Shown one piece after another: positions 23,615-31,211 of a DNA stretch of 64,000 nt (positions are counted from its first letter, which is position 1; the number at the start of each line of letters is the position of its first letter). The position numbers and the translations under genes are program-made. This DNA is from an uncultured Eubacteriales bacterium (GTDB lineage: Bacteria; Bacillota; Clostridia; Oscillospirales; Oscillospiraceae): positions 102,182 to 166,181 of the forward strand of contig ONGR01000004.1 of assembly GCA_900317425.1 (NCBI GenBank), given 5' to 3'. Under the pieces are notes generated by a model. The model saw only the letters and a list, made by a program, of their open reading frames with translations, had not been told where the DNA came from and did no database searches.

Positions 23615-23657
23615 CGTCGTTTTAATTTGCCGACCCAGTCGGCGAATTAAAACGACG
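23615..23657. repeat. Palindrome copy 4, extended 43-bp inverted repeat upstream of parA
   Basis: Arms CGTCGTTTTAATTTGCCGAC and GTCGGCGAATTAAAACGACG around CCA, with one mismatch (T23628 against G23644). It lies 70 bp before parA, in the position expected for a centromere that also controls parAB. Confidence 0.92.
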
Positions 23658-23663
23658 GAATAT

Positions 23664-23692
23664 AAAAAAGCAGCACCGTCACCGGTGCTGCT
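23664..23692 (-). terminator. Attenuator/terminator between integrase and parA
   Basis: AGCAGCACCG, loop TCAC, CGGTGCTGCT, then TTTTTT on the minus strand. It ends the integrase transcript or, with the leader ORF that stops inside it, conditions parAB expression. A second hairpin (GGGACCGCC / GGCGGTCCC, 23,704-23,727) lies just upstream in the leader. Confidence 0.75.
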
Positions 23693-23756
23693 GGGTTAGT
23701 AGGTGGGACCGCCGCAAAGGCGGTCCCCCAAAGAAGGAAGAGCAGGGGAGGATCAT
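23679..23756 (-). CDS. Leader peptide of 25 residues upstream of parA
   Basis: Starts MILPCSSFFGG and ends HLLTQQHR, then TGA inside the terminator stem. GGAGG stands 5 bp before the ATG. Ribosome movement across it would unfold the first hairpin and the terminator. Supported by layout only, and it mirrors the leader before the adhesin gene. Confidence 0.5.
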   Translation of the reverse strand: MILPCSSFFGGPPLRRSHLLTQQHR

Positions 23757-23838
23757 CACAACCTCCGCGCTGCCCATATGTGCCCCACCAAACCGTGTCA
23801 TGCCGTCCAGTGGGGCGGGGGAGAAGAGGAACGAAGAA

Positions 23839-24819
23839 TTAAAGCTCATCCAAAAGGTTGACCGTATCTGTATAATCCTTCGGCATAAAGTGGATGTAAT
23901 AGTCATAGGTGAATTTTACAGTAGAATGGCCGAGGATCTCACTGACCTTCTTAATATCGGCTCCTTTGCGGAGAAGATTTGAAGCAAAAGTATGTCGCAA
24001 GGCGTGGACGTTGTACCAGTATTCCCTGGGATAGCCACAGTTTCGCAGTATCCGCAGCAACGTTCGCTCAATATTGCCGATGAGAAGTGGCTGACCGGTG
24101 CGGGAACGTGCTATAAAGCCTCGGCGACCGGTCAATTCGGCAAGACGTAAAAAGGCATCATGGGCGGTTTGGTTGATTGGAACGTACCGTATACCGGATG
24201 ACGTCTTTGTGCTGTCCTGCACAATCTGCACAAATTCGTAGCTACCGTCTGGCTTGCGCTGCTTTACCCGGACACTGTTCTTATCAATGTTTATCATTCT
24301 GCCATGCAAGTCGACGTCCCGCCAAGTGAGAGCCAACAGCTCGCCGACGCGCATTCCGGTATTGAGCAATATGATAATCAGATCCCCCTGCGGATAGACC
24401 CGTGTACCATTCCCATGTGTCCGTAGACACTCTTTTTGAATGACTGCTACCTGCTCTGGAAGAAAGAAACGAACATGGCGGTATTTTGATCTCCCACCGG
24501 ATGGGACGCGTACTCCCAGAACAGGGTCGTTTGAGAGCTTTCCGTGAAGACGATAGTACCGATAGCAACAACCAACGGCCTCCACAGCCTTCTTAATTGT
24601 GGAATTTGCGTATCCCTTTTGGAGAAGCTGCTGGATAAGGTTTTCAATATCATTGTTGCATAGGAGTTTTGCGGGGGTATTTCCAATATATGGAAATACC
24701 TGGAATTTGCAGGTGTTTTCCTTGCGGTCAAAGCTGGCGGGTTTAAGGTTGGGACGCTCAATTTCATTAAGCCAAGCAATCATGATTTCTTCAACAGTTG
24801 TTGTCTTTTTGATTACCAT
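23839..24819 (-). CDS. int: Tyrosine recombinase integrase of the element
   Basis: 326 residues with an N-terminal SAM-like core-binding domain and a C-terminal catalytic domain. Catalytic residues visible: Arg in NTGMRVGEL near 158, HALRH near 271, LGHST near 298, and Tyr in YDYYIH near 304. It lies 68 bp from the tRNA-Cys junction, the usual arrangement for site-specific integration into a tRNA gene. No excisionase was recognised nearby. Confidence 0.93.
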   Translation of the reverse strand: MVIKKTTTVEEIMIAWLNEIERPNLKPASFDRKENTCKFQVFPYIGNTPAKLLCNNDIENLIQQLLQKGYANSTIKKAVEAVGCCYRYYRLHGKLSNDPVLGVRVPSGGRSKYRHVRFFLPEQVAVIQKECLRTHGNGTRVYPQGDLIIILLNTGMRVGELLALTWRDVDLHGRMINIDKNSVRVKQRKPDGSYEFVQIVQDSTKTSSGIRYVPINQTAHDAFLRLAELTGRRGFIARSRTGQPLLIGNIERTLLRILRNCGYPREYWYNVHALRHTFASNLLRKGADIKKVSEILGHSTVKFTYDYYIHFMPKDYTDTVNLLDEL

Positions 24820-24887
24820 TCTGAAATCACCTCAACACCACATCTTACACGATGTTGGCAACAGAGCGCGATTTTTAACGAAATTTG

Positions 24888-24932
24888 CTGCAAAACCCTC
24901 ATTCCCCGGTTCAAATCCGGGTGTCACCTCCA
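24888..24932 (+). tRNA. tRNA-Cys(GCA) 3' half at the element-chromosome junction
   Basis: The sequence matches the second half of a tRNA-Cys: anticodon loop CTGCAAA (anticodon GCA at 24,890-24,892), 3' anticodon stem ACCCT, T stem CCCGG with loop TTCAAAT and CCGGG, acceptor strand TGTCACC, discriminator T, CCA. Upstream bases do not pair as a 5' anticodon stem, so the 5' half is absent here. The other att copy should lie at the far left end of the element, outside the window. Confidence 0.88.
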
Positions 24933-24937
24933 GATGA

Positions 24938-24971
24938 AAGAAACTTGGGATTTTCCCAAGTTTCTTTTTTT
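24938..24971 (+). terminator. Terminator downstream of the tRNA-Cys
   Basis: AAGAAACTTGGGA, loop TTT, TCCCAAGTTTCTT, then TTTTT. It follows the CCA by 5 bp and probably ends the native tRNA transcript. Confidence 0.9.
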
Positions 24972-24995
24972 GCAGCACCTGTTGCTGACTGCACA

Positions 24996-25033
24996 TGAGA
25001 AAAGCCTCCGGATCATCCGGAGGCTTTTCTCAT
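24996..25033. terminator. Bidirectional terminator
   Basis: TGAGAAAAGCCTCCGGAT and its complement around a single C, with A and T runs on both sides. It includes the stop codon of the gamma-carbonic anhydrase-like gene and serves both strands. Confidence 0.85.
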
Positions 25034-25524
25034 ACCAGTTCTGTTTTATAATGTCGTCCCTCGGCCACGTACCCTGCGGCGCTGGCGTCGTTGGCGGCGA
25101 TCTCGTCCGCCGTCACCTGCCGCCGGACCTTGGCGGGACTGCCTACGGCCAGGGACCCGTCCGGGATCACGGTGTTTCCGGTCACCAGCGCGCCGGCGCC
25201 GATGATGCAGTCCCGGCCGATCACCGCCCCGTTGAGGACGATGGCGCCCATGCCGATGAGGGTGTTGTCCCCCACGCTGCAGCCGTGGAGGATGGCGCCG
25301 TGGCCCACGGTGACGTTCCGGCCCACCGACAGGGGGAAGCCCGCATCCACGTGAAGGACGCAGTTGTCCTGAATATTGGTGCCGCTGCCGATGGTGATGA
25401 CGTCGTGCTCGGCCCGGATCACCGCGCCGAAGAACACGCTGCTCTCGGCGCCCACGGTCACGTCGCCCAATACGGTGGCGCCGGGCGCCACGAAGGCGGA
25501 GGGGTGGATATGGGGTTCTTTCAT
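25030..25524 (-). CDS. Gamma-carbonic anhydrase-like left-handed beta-helix protein
   Basis: 164 residues made of hexapeptide repeats (VAPGATVLGDVTVG...). The three His expected for the metal site are present: one in NCVLHVDAG and two in VGHGAILHG. The family includes carbonic anhydrases, YrdA and related acyltransferase-like proteins, so the reaction is uncertain. The gene stands alone on this strand, downstream of the MscS gene. Confidence 0.88.
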   Translation of the reverse strand: MKEPHIHPSAFVAPGATVLGDVTVGAESSVFFGAVIRAEHDVITIGSGTNIQDNCVLHVDAGFPLSVGRNVTVGHGAILHGCSVGDNTLIGMGAIVLNGAVIGRDCIIGAGALVTGNTVIPDGSLAVGSPAKVRRQVTADEIAANDASAAGYVAEGRHYKTELV

Positions 25525-25586
25525 AGCAGCCTCACTTTCCAGGGGATCGGTGGCCCGGCAAAGGGGAGAACGGCCGGCATCCTCCG

Positions 25587-26399
25587 TTACTTGTCCAGGA
25601 TGTGGACGTTGAGATGGTTATAGGTCATGGTGACGCCGAATTCCTCGAAGCAGGTCCGGATCTCCTCGTTCAGAGCGAAATACACGGCCAGATAGTCACC
25701 GGATTTGCACCAGCAGTGGACGAAGTACTCGATGCTGCTGTCACCGTAGCTGTTGACGAGAACGGCGGGGGCGGGATCGTCCAGCACCTTGCCGGTGCGG
25801 CGGACGGCCTCCAGGAGTGCCCGGCGGACGTCCTGGACGGAGTCGTCGTAGGAGGCGGAGACGGAGATCTCCACCCGGCGGCGGCCCAGCTTGGTGTAGT
25901 TGATGATCTTCTCGCCGGACAGGGTGCCGTTGGGGATGAGGATGCGCATGCCGGAGGGGCTGTCCAGAGCGGTGTGGGTGAGCGTGACCTCCCGGACGGT
26001 GCCGTCGCTGCCGGCGGCGGAGATATAGTCACCGATGGCGAAGGGCTTTGTGGCCAGGATGACCAGTCCGCCGGCCACGTTGGACAGGACGGTCTGCACG
26101 GCCAGCGTCACCGCCAGAGACAGAACGCTCAGCAGGGCCACCAGCGAGGTGATGGGGATCCCCAGCCGGTCCGCCACGATCAGCACGGTGAGGATCAGCA
26201 GCACGATCTTCACGGCGGCGGCGATGTATCCGGCCACCTGGCCGTCCAGCTTGCTGCGCTTGAGGATCTTGCGCAGGATGGTCATGACGATCTTCACGGC
26301 GATGAGGCAGATCACCAGCGTCAGCAGAGCAAAGAGCAGTGACGTCAGCGTCAGAGAGCCGAAAATATCGCCGAAGAGGGAGGGGGGTGTTTCGGGCAT
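25587..26399 (-). CDS. mscS: MscS-family small-conductance mechanosensitive channel
   Basis: 270 residues from an ATG with AGGAGG upstream; a much longer open frame on this strand runs through the divergent permease gene and is rejected. Three transmembrane segments lie in the first 130 residues, the third with the Gly/Ala-rich pore helix (VQTVLSNVAGGLVILATKPFAIGD), and then a cytoplasmic beta domain. It releases solutes under osmotic downshock. Confidence 0.92.
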   Translation of the reverse strand: MPETPPSLFGDIFGSLTLTSLLFALLTLVICLIAVKIVMTILRKILKRSKLDGQVAGYIAAAVKIVLLILTVLIVADRLGIPITSLVALLSVLSLAVTLAVQTVLSNVAGGLVILATKPFAIGDYISAAGSDGTVREVTLTHTALDSPSGMRILIPNGTLSGEKIINYTKLGRRRVEISVSASYDDSVQDVRRALLEAVRRTGKVLDDPAPAVLVNSYGDSSIEYFVHCWCKSGDYLAVYFALNEEIRTCFEEFGVTMTYNHLNVHILDK

Positions 26400-26490
26400 T
26401 TGGATGGTCCTCCTAAACAGGTTTATGTCAGACCCATTATAGCCGCCGGCGGGGCTTTTGGCAAGAGAGAGCCGGAAGGTGCAGAAACAC

Positions 26491-26519
26491 TTTGCAAAGG
26501 GCGGGAATGGTGCTATAAT
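26491..26519 (+). promoter_or_regulatory. Promoter of the purine permease gene
   Basis: TTTGCA, 17 bp spacer, TATAAT, 48 bp before the ATG. No room for a purine riboswitch in the leader. Confidence 0.7.
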
Positions 26520-26567
26520 CAAAACAGAACGGGCCTGTCCCGGAAAAGTGAAAAAGGAGAGAATCAT

Positions 26568-27971
26568 ATGGAAGCTTTCTTTCGCGTAAAGGAGCACGGC
26601 TCCACGGTCCGCACGGAGATCGTGGCCGGTCTGACCACCTTTATGGCCATGGCCTACATCCTGATGGTCAACGCCGGGATGTTTTCCGCCCTGGAAGAGG
26701 TGACGTACGGCGCGGTCTATATCGCAACGGCCATCTCCGCCGTCATCGGCACGCTGTGCATCGGCCTTTTGGCCAATCTGCCCCTGGCGCAGGCGTCCGG
26801 CATGGGCCTGAACGCGTTTTTCGTCTATACGGTCTGCATGGGCTTCGGCCTGACCTACGCCAACGCCCTGGTGCTGGTACTCATCGACGGCGTGATCTTT
26901 CTGATCCTCACCGCCACGGGCCTGCGCAAGGTGATCTTTGACGCTATCCCCGCCCCGGTCAAGGCGGCTATCTCCGCCGGTATCGGCCTGTTCATCGCCT
27001 TCCTGGGCCTGCAGAATGCCGGCCTGGTGGTGGATGACGGCGCCACGCTGGTAAACCTGCGCTCCTTCAACGTGCTCAGCGGCAACGCCACCTGGGAGGA
27101 TCTGTTCCCCACCGTGATCACGGTGCTGACGGTGTTCGTCATCGGCGCGCTGGCCAAGAAGAAGGTAAAGGGCGCCGTGATGTGGGGCATCCTGGGCGCC
27201 GCTGCCGTATATTACGCTATGGGCTTCCTGACGGTACCCGGCTTCTATGAGAGCGCCGTGGCCCCCAATCTGACCTCCGACTTTTTCGGCGCCTTCCGGG
27301 ATTTTGCTGCGTTGTCCTTCGGCAAGGTGTTCACCCAGGGCTTTGACTTCTCCACCTACATCGCCGCCCACGGCACCTTTGACTTCGTGGTGATGTTCGT
27401 CACCACCATGCTGGCCTTCTGCATGGTGGATATGTTTGATACCCTGGGCACCCTGTACGGCGCCTGCTCCGCCGGCAATATGCTGACGGAGAAGGGAGAG
27501 GTGCCCAACATGAACCGGGCCATGCTGTCCGACGCCATCGCCACCTGCTGCGGCGCCGTGTGCGGCACCTCCACCGTCACCACGTTCGTGGAGTCCTCCT
27601 CCGGCGTGGCCGAGGGCGGACGCACCGGCCTGGCCGCCATGTCCACCGCCTTCTTCTTCTTCATCTCCATGTTCCTGGCCCCCGTGGCCCAGCTGATCCC
27701 CACCTATGCCTGCGCCGCCGCCCTGGTCTACGTGGGCGTGCTGATGATGAGCAGCGTCCGGGACGTGGAGTGGAGTGATCCCGCCGTGGCCGTTCCCGCC
27801 TTCATGACCATGGCCATCATGCCCCTGACCTACAACATCTCCTACGGTATCGCCTTCGGTCTGATCGGCTATATCTTCGTCAAGCTGTTTACCGGCAAGG
27901 TGAAGGAGATCAACGTGGGCACCTGGATCATCGGCGCGCTGTTCGCCGTGATGTTCTTCGTCTCCCGCTGA
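26568..27971 (+). CDS. pbuG: NCS2/AzgA-type hypoxanthine/guanine permease
   Basis: 467 residues from ATG 26,568 (AAGGAG upstream). The start MEAFFRVKEHGSTVRTEIVAGLTTFMAMAYILMVN is the AzgA signature, with about 12-14 membrane segments. Conserved QASGMGLNAFF and DTLGTLYG motifs are seen. It takes up hypoxanthine, guanine or adenine with protons; the exact specificity cannot be read. Transcribed divergently from mscS. A strong terminator follows. Confidence 0.9.
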   Translation: MEAFFRVKEHGSTVRTEIVAGLTTFMAMAYILMVNAGMFSALEEVTYGAVYIATAISAVIGTLCIGLLANLPLAQASGMGLNAFFVYTVCMGFGLTYANALVLVLIDGVIFLILTATGLRKVIFDAIPAPVKAAISAGIGLFIAFLGLQNAGLVVDDGATLVNLRSFNVLSGNATWEDLFPTVITVLTVFVIGALAKKKVKGAVMWGILGAAAVYYAMGFLTVPGFYESAVAPNLTSDFFGAFRDFAALSFGKVFTQGFDFSTYIAAHGTFDFVVMFVTTMLAFCMVDMFDTLGTLYGACSAGNMLTEKGEVPNMNRAMLSDAIATCCGAVCGTSTVTTFVESSSGVAEGGRTGLAAMSTAFFFFISMFLAPVAQLIPTYACAAALVYVGVLMMSSVRDVEWSDPAVAVPAFMTMAIMPLTYNISYGIAFGLIGYIFVKLFTGKVKEINVGTWIIGALFAVMFFVSR

Positions 27972-27987
27972 GTCCCAAAGGAACTGA

Positions 27988-28025
27988 AAAAAGTGGCCGT
28001 CCGACAGGGCGGCCGCTTTTTTTGG
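27988..28025 (+). terminator. Terminator of the purine permease gene
   Basis: AGTGGCCG and CGGCCGCT arms around CCGACAGGG, followed by TTTTTTT. Confidence 0.88.
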
Positions 28026-28154
28026 AAAAAAATGAAAAAGTTTTTCTTACTTTACCGGCAATTATATGCTATAATACGAAAAAACAAGTATGCACATGAA
28101 GCATGCACATGGCTGCGGCCATGTGCTTTTATGCGGTGGGAAACGGGAGAGCTT

Positions 28155-28667
28155 ATGTTTCAGATCGGACAACTGGTGGTATACGGCGGCGAGGGCGTCT
28201 GCCGCGTGGAGGGGATCGGGGTGCCGCCCATTCCGGGAGCGGACAGGAACAGACAGTATTACACCCTGTCGCCTCTGTGCCGCACCGGCCAGGTGATGAC
28301 CCCGGTGGATACCAAGGTGATGATGCGGCCGGTGATGAGCCGGGAGGAGGCGGAGGTCTTGATCGAGAGCCTTCCCGCGTTGGAGCCGGAGGAGATGCCG
28401 AGCAGTGGTGTCCGGGCGGCGAAGGACTATTATCATCAGTTGGTGACGAGCTATGACTGCCGCCGCCTGGCGGGAATGATCAAGGCCGTCAGCCGCAAGC
28501 GCGTCCGGGCCATGCGCAGCGGCAAGAAGGTCAGCCAGATGGACGAGCGCTATCTCAAGCGGGCCGAGGAGGAGCTTTACAGCGAGCTGGCCGCGGCGCT
28601 GGAACTGGAAGCGGACGCGGTGCCGGATTATATCCGCCGCACCTGCCCCGCCTGGCCGGAAAACTGA
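28155..28667 (+). CDS. CarD-family transcriptional regulator
   Basis: 170 residues. The N-terminal Tudor-like RNA-polymerase-interacting domain begins MFQIGQLVVYGGEGVCRVEGI; the C-terminal helical domain (about 75-170) contains AGMIKAVSRKRVRAMRSGKKVSQMDERYLKRAEEELYSEL. CarD proteins stabilise open promoter complexes or act as stress regulators. A TATAAT lies at 28,070 and a stable hairpin (GCACATGGC/GCCATGTGC then TTTT, 28,105-28,131) lies in the leader, so expression may be attenuated. Confidence 0.9.
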   Translation: MFQIGQLVVYGGEGVCRVEGIGVPPIPGADRNRQYYTLSPLCRTGQVMTPVDTKVMMRPVMSREEAEVLIESLPALEPEEMPSSGVRAAKDYYHQLVTSYDCRRLAGMIKAVSRKRVRAMRSGKKVSQMDERYLKRAEEELYSELAAALELEADAVPDYIRRTCPAWPEN

Positions 28668-28670
28668 ACG

Positions 28671-28702
28671 AAAAAAGAGACCGCGGTGCGGTCTCTTTTT
28701 TG
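28671..28702 (+). terminator. Terminator of the CarD gene
   Basis: AAAAGAGACCGC, GGT, GCGGTCTCTTTT, then TTT. It also serves the small minus-strand gene ending at 28,707. Confidence 0.88.
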
Positions 28703-28706
28703 CCGG

Positions 28707-28871
28707 TCAAAGATCCTCCAGATCGGCGGCGGGGATGTCGTTTTCCAGATTGTCCCGGGCCAGATCCGTGGCATAGATCCGGTACAGCCGACGGGGGTCG
28801 GCCTGCTTTTCCGTGCCGGGCAGAGCGGGGATCTCGGGTCCCTTTTGGTTTTTTGCCGTGTTTTCCTTCAT
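28707..28871 (-). CDS. Small acidic protein, unknown function
   Basis: 54 residues: MKENTAKNQKGPEIPALPG... ending NDIPAADLEDL. Ribosome site GAGGTGA 6 bp upstream. It follows the next small gene by 4 bp, forming a two-gene unit. No membrane segment or motif seen. Coding character is supported by the ribosome site and tight spacing, not by homology. Confidence 0.6.
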   Translation of the reverse strand: MKENTAKNQKGPEIPALPGTEKQADPRRLYRIYATDLARDNLENDIPAADLEDL

Positions 28872-28875
28872 GCCG

Positions 28876-29073
28876 TCACCTCATCTGTCCGTCGCCGGGA
28901 TCCGTCGTCAGGGAATCTACCAGCCGCTGCATATCCCGCCGGGACCGGACCTGGTGGGTCCGCTCGATGACAGATTGCTTTTCCTCCTCCGTCATGGTGG
29001 CAAACCGGGCCATGGCGGCCTCGTTCTGGGCCAGCGCCATGCCGAAGCCCAGGGGAAGTCTTCTGATATCCAT
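28876..29073 (-). CDS. Small conserved-looking protein, unknown function
   Basis: 65 residues beginning MDIRRLPLGFGMALAQNEAAMARFATMTEEEKQSVIE. The helical EEEKQ pattern resembles short conserved clostridial proteins of unknown function. Preceded by AGGTGATC. Probably co-transcribed with the 54-residue gene. The region 29,074-29,300 upstream carries no other gene; it includes a hairpin (TTTGCCCG/CGGGCAAA, 29,242-29,267). Confidence 0.65.
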   Translation of the reverse strand: MDIRRLPLGFGMALAQNEAAMARFATMTEEEKQSVIERTHQVRSRRDMQRLVDSLTTDPGDGQMR

Positions 29074-29303
29074 TTTGTGATCACCTCGACGGTAGTTTGC
29101 CGCCTGCGGAGGGAATTATGCGCGGAGCGAGCATTTTTGTCGAAAAGATGGATTTTGATAAGAGGACGGGAGAGTGAAGCGGGGCCCTCACACGATTGCC
29201 GGCCGGGCTGAAAGGCGCCGTCACTGCTGCCGAGACGAGGGTGTTTGCCCGCTTGCTGTACGGGCAAAACGACAAGAATACACTCTCAATGGCGTTTGCG
29301 GGG

Positions 29304-29332
29304 TTGCCAAATGATACGACATGTGATAAACT
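29304..29332 (+). promoter_or_regulatory. Candidate promoter of the cobalamin operon
   Basis: TTGCCA, 17 bp spacer, TAAACT. The transcript would start just before the 27-bp palindrome at 29,344. Confidence 0.45.
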
Positions 29333-29343
29333 TTTCTATATAG

Positions 29344-29370
29344 CCCATATCCCCCCAGGGGGGATATGGG
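29344..29370. promoter_or_regulatory. 27-bp perfect palindrome upstream of the B12 riboswitch
   Basis: CCCATATCCCCCC, A, GGGGGGATATGGG. No T run follows, so it is an operator or a 5' stabilising hairpin rather than a terminator. Confidence 0.7.
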
Positions 29371-29379
29371 ATCATATCG

Positions 29380-29568
29380 CTCGCAGTGTCCGGCGCGGCG
29401 GGAAACCGGGTCGGAAGAATAGGGAACCGTGTGCGAATCACGGACGGTACCGCCGCTGTAAACACGGACGGGCAGATCGGGGCGAAAGCCGGCCATTGGG
29501 GTGACCCGAGAAGGCTGATCTGCCCGGCAGGAGATTCTCTTCGGAACGTGTCAGTCAGAAGACCTGCT
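29380..29568 (+). promoter_or_regulatory. Cobalamin (B12) riboswitch
   Basis: Conserved elements in order: AATAGGGAACCGTG, the GCGAATCACGGACGG region, CGCCGCTGTAA, a B12-box-like GCCGGCCATTGG, CCGAGAAGGC, and the closing AGTCAGAAGACCTGC. A terminator stands between it and cbiL, so adenosylcobalamin binding should shut off the operon. Boundaries are approximate. Confidence 0.92.
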
Positions 29569-29625
29569 GTGGGACGGGATACATCGTGCAGGGGCACGGT
29601 GTACCTATGCGCTATGGGAAAATCG

Positions 29626-29665
29626 GCCGTGGCGGTGGCAGCTGTGCCACCGCCGCGGCTTTTTG
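29626..29665 (+). terminator. Riboswitch-controlled terminator before cbiL
   Basis: GCCGTGGCGGTGGCA, loop GCTG, TGCCACCGCCGCGGC, then TTTTTG. It ends 5 bp before the cbiL ribosome site. Confidence 0.9.
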
Positions 29666-29682
29666 TTTGGGAGGAATGTATC

Positions 29683-30372
29683 ATGAGAGGAATCGCATAT
29701 GGCGTTGGCGTCGGCCCCGGCGATCCGGAGCTGATGACCCTGAAGGCCATCCGGCTGATCCGGGAAAACGACGTGATCGCCGTGCCGGGCAAGGTGGCAA
29801 AGGAGGCCGTGGCCTATCAGATCGCCGCCGCCGTGGTGCCGGAGCTCAAGGAGAAGGAGCTGGTGCCCGTTTATATGCCCATGATCAAGGACCGCGCGCT
29901 GATCGACGCGGAGCACCGCAAGGGGGCAAAGCTTCTGGAGCAGTATCTGGAGCAGGGGAAGAACGTGGTCTACATCACCCTGGGTGATCCCACGGTCTAC
30001 TGCACCTTCAGCTACCTCCAGCACATTATGGAGGCGGATGGCTACCAGGTGGAGCTGGTGCCGGGCATCCCGTCCTTCTGCGCCGCGGCGGCCCGGCTGA
30101 ACCTGCCGCTGGTGGAGTGGGACGAGCCCCTCCACGTGGTGCCCGCCGTCCACAAGACGGGAGACGCGCTGGATCAGTCCGGCACCTACGTGCTGATGAA
30201 GTCCGCCAGCCACATGGCGGAGGTGAAGGATCTGCTGCGCCGCAGCGGGCGGGACGTGAGTGCCGTGGAGAACTGCAGTATGGAAACGGAGAAGGTCTAC
30301 CGCGGTGTGGAGGAGATCCCCGACGACGCCGGTTACTTCTCTTTGATCGTAGCGAAAGAGCACCATGATTGA
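29683..30372 (+). CDS. cbiL: Cobalt-precorrin-2 C20-methyltransferase
   Basis: 229 residues from an ATG with GGGAGGA upstream; the open frame further upstream covers the riboswitch and is rejected. SAM-dependent tetrapyrrole methylase fold with GVGPGDPELMTLKA near the start, VYITLGDPTVYCTFSY, and PGIPSFCAAAARL. It adds the C20 methyl group in anaerobic cobalamin synthesis. First gene after the riboswitch, overlapping the next by 8 bp. Confidence 0.92.
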   Translation: MRGIAYGVGVGPGDPELMTLKAIRLIRENDVIAVPGKVAKEAVAYQIAAAVVPELKEKELVPVYMPMIKDRALIDAEHRKGAKLLEQYLEQGKNVVYITLGDPTVYCTFSYLQHIMEADGYQVELVPGIPSFCAAAARLNLPLVEWDEPLHVVPAVHKTGDALDQSGTYVLMKSASHMAEVKDLLRRSGRDVSAVENCSMETEKVYRGVEEIPDDAGYFSLIVAKEHHD

Positions 30373-31201
30373 GATCAAAAATCTGACCAAGCGGTTCGGC
30401 GACTTCACCGCCGTGGATCACCTGGATCTGACCATCAACACCGGGGAATTCTTCGGCCTGCTGGGTCCCAACGGTGCCGGCAAGACCACCACCATCAGCA
30501 TGATGTCCACGGTGCTGCTGCCCACCGAGGGGGAGATCTGCATCGACGGGCAGCGGCTGGACCGCAAGGCATCCGCCCAGAAGCGGAAGCTCAGCGTCAT
30601 CACCCAGGAGTACTCCATGCGTCAGGACATGACCATGGACGAGGTGATGGAGTACCAGGGCCGGCTCTATAACCTGCCCCGGAAGGTCATGCGGGAGAAG
30701 ACGGACGAGCTGCTGGATTTTGTGGGACTGACGGAGTTCCGCCGCCGCACGGTGCGGCATCTCTCCGGCGGCATGAAGCGCAAGCTGATGATCTGCCGGG
30801 CCCTGCTCATCGAGCCGGAGATTTTGTTGCTGGACGAGCCCACCGCCGGCATGGACGCCCTGTCCCGCCGCCAGATGTGGAACCTGCTGCGCCAGGTGAA
30901 CGGGCGGAACATGACCATCGTGCTGACGACCCACTACATGGAGGAGGCCCAGGCCCTGTGCGACCGGGTGGCCCTCATCAACCGGGGACGGCTCCAGAAG
31001 CTGGATACCCCTGCCGGACTCATCGACGAGCTGGGGCCCTTCGCCGTGGACGAAACCACAGAGAGCGGTCTGAAGAGCCGCTTTTTCCACGACCGCAGCG
31101 AGGCCATTGCCTACCTGGCGCAGGCCGGGCATCAGGCCTCTTTCCGGGCCACCACGCTGGAAGACGTGTTCGTGGAGTGCGCCGGACGGAAGATCGAATA
31201 G
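30365..31201 (+). CDS. ABC-2-type transporter ATP-binding protein
   Basis: 278 residues. Walker A LGPNGAGKTT, signature LSGGMKRKL and Walker B ILLLDEPTAGMD are intact. The sequence is of the DrrA/CcmA-like class that pairs with ABC-2 permeases, not with FecCD permeases. It overlaps cbiL by 8 bp, so it is in the B12 operon. Substrate unknown; cobalt, a corrinoid or an ion is suggested only by context. Confidence 0.9.
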   Translation: MIEIKNLTKRFGDFTAVDHLDLTINTGEFFGLLGPNGAGKTTTISMMSTVLLPTEGEICIDGQRLDRKASAQKRKLSVITQEYSMRQDMTMDEVMEYQGRLYNLPRKVMREKTDELLDFVGLTEFRRRTVRHLSGGMKRKLMICRALLIEPEILLLDEPTAGMDALSRRQMWNLLRQVNGRNMTIVLTTHYMEEAQALCDRVALINRGRLQKLDTPAGLIDELGPFAVDETTESGLKSRFFHDRSEAIAYLAQAGHQASFRATTLEDVFVECAGRKIE

Positions 31202-31211
31202 GGGGCGCGGC

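Noticed and set aside
26520-26567. Purine riboswitch before the permease
   Set aside because: The leader is under 50 nt and lacks the conserved junction sequences.
26400-27371. Very long minus-strand frame extending the MscS gene upstream
   Set aside because: The extra part is a shadow of the purine permease gene; the ATG at 26,399 has AGGAGG and gives the normal MscS length.
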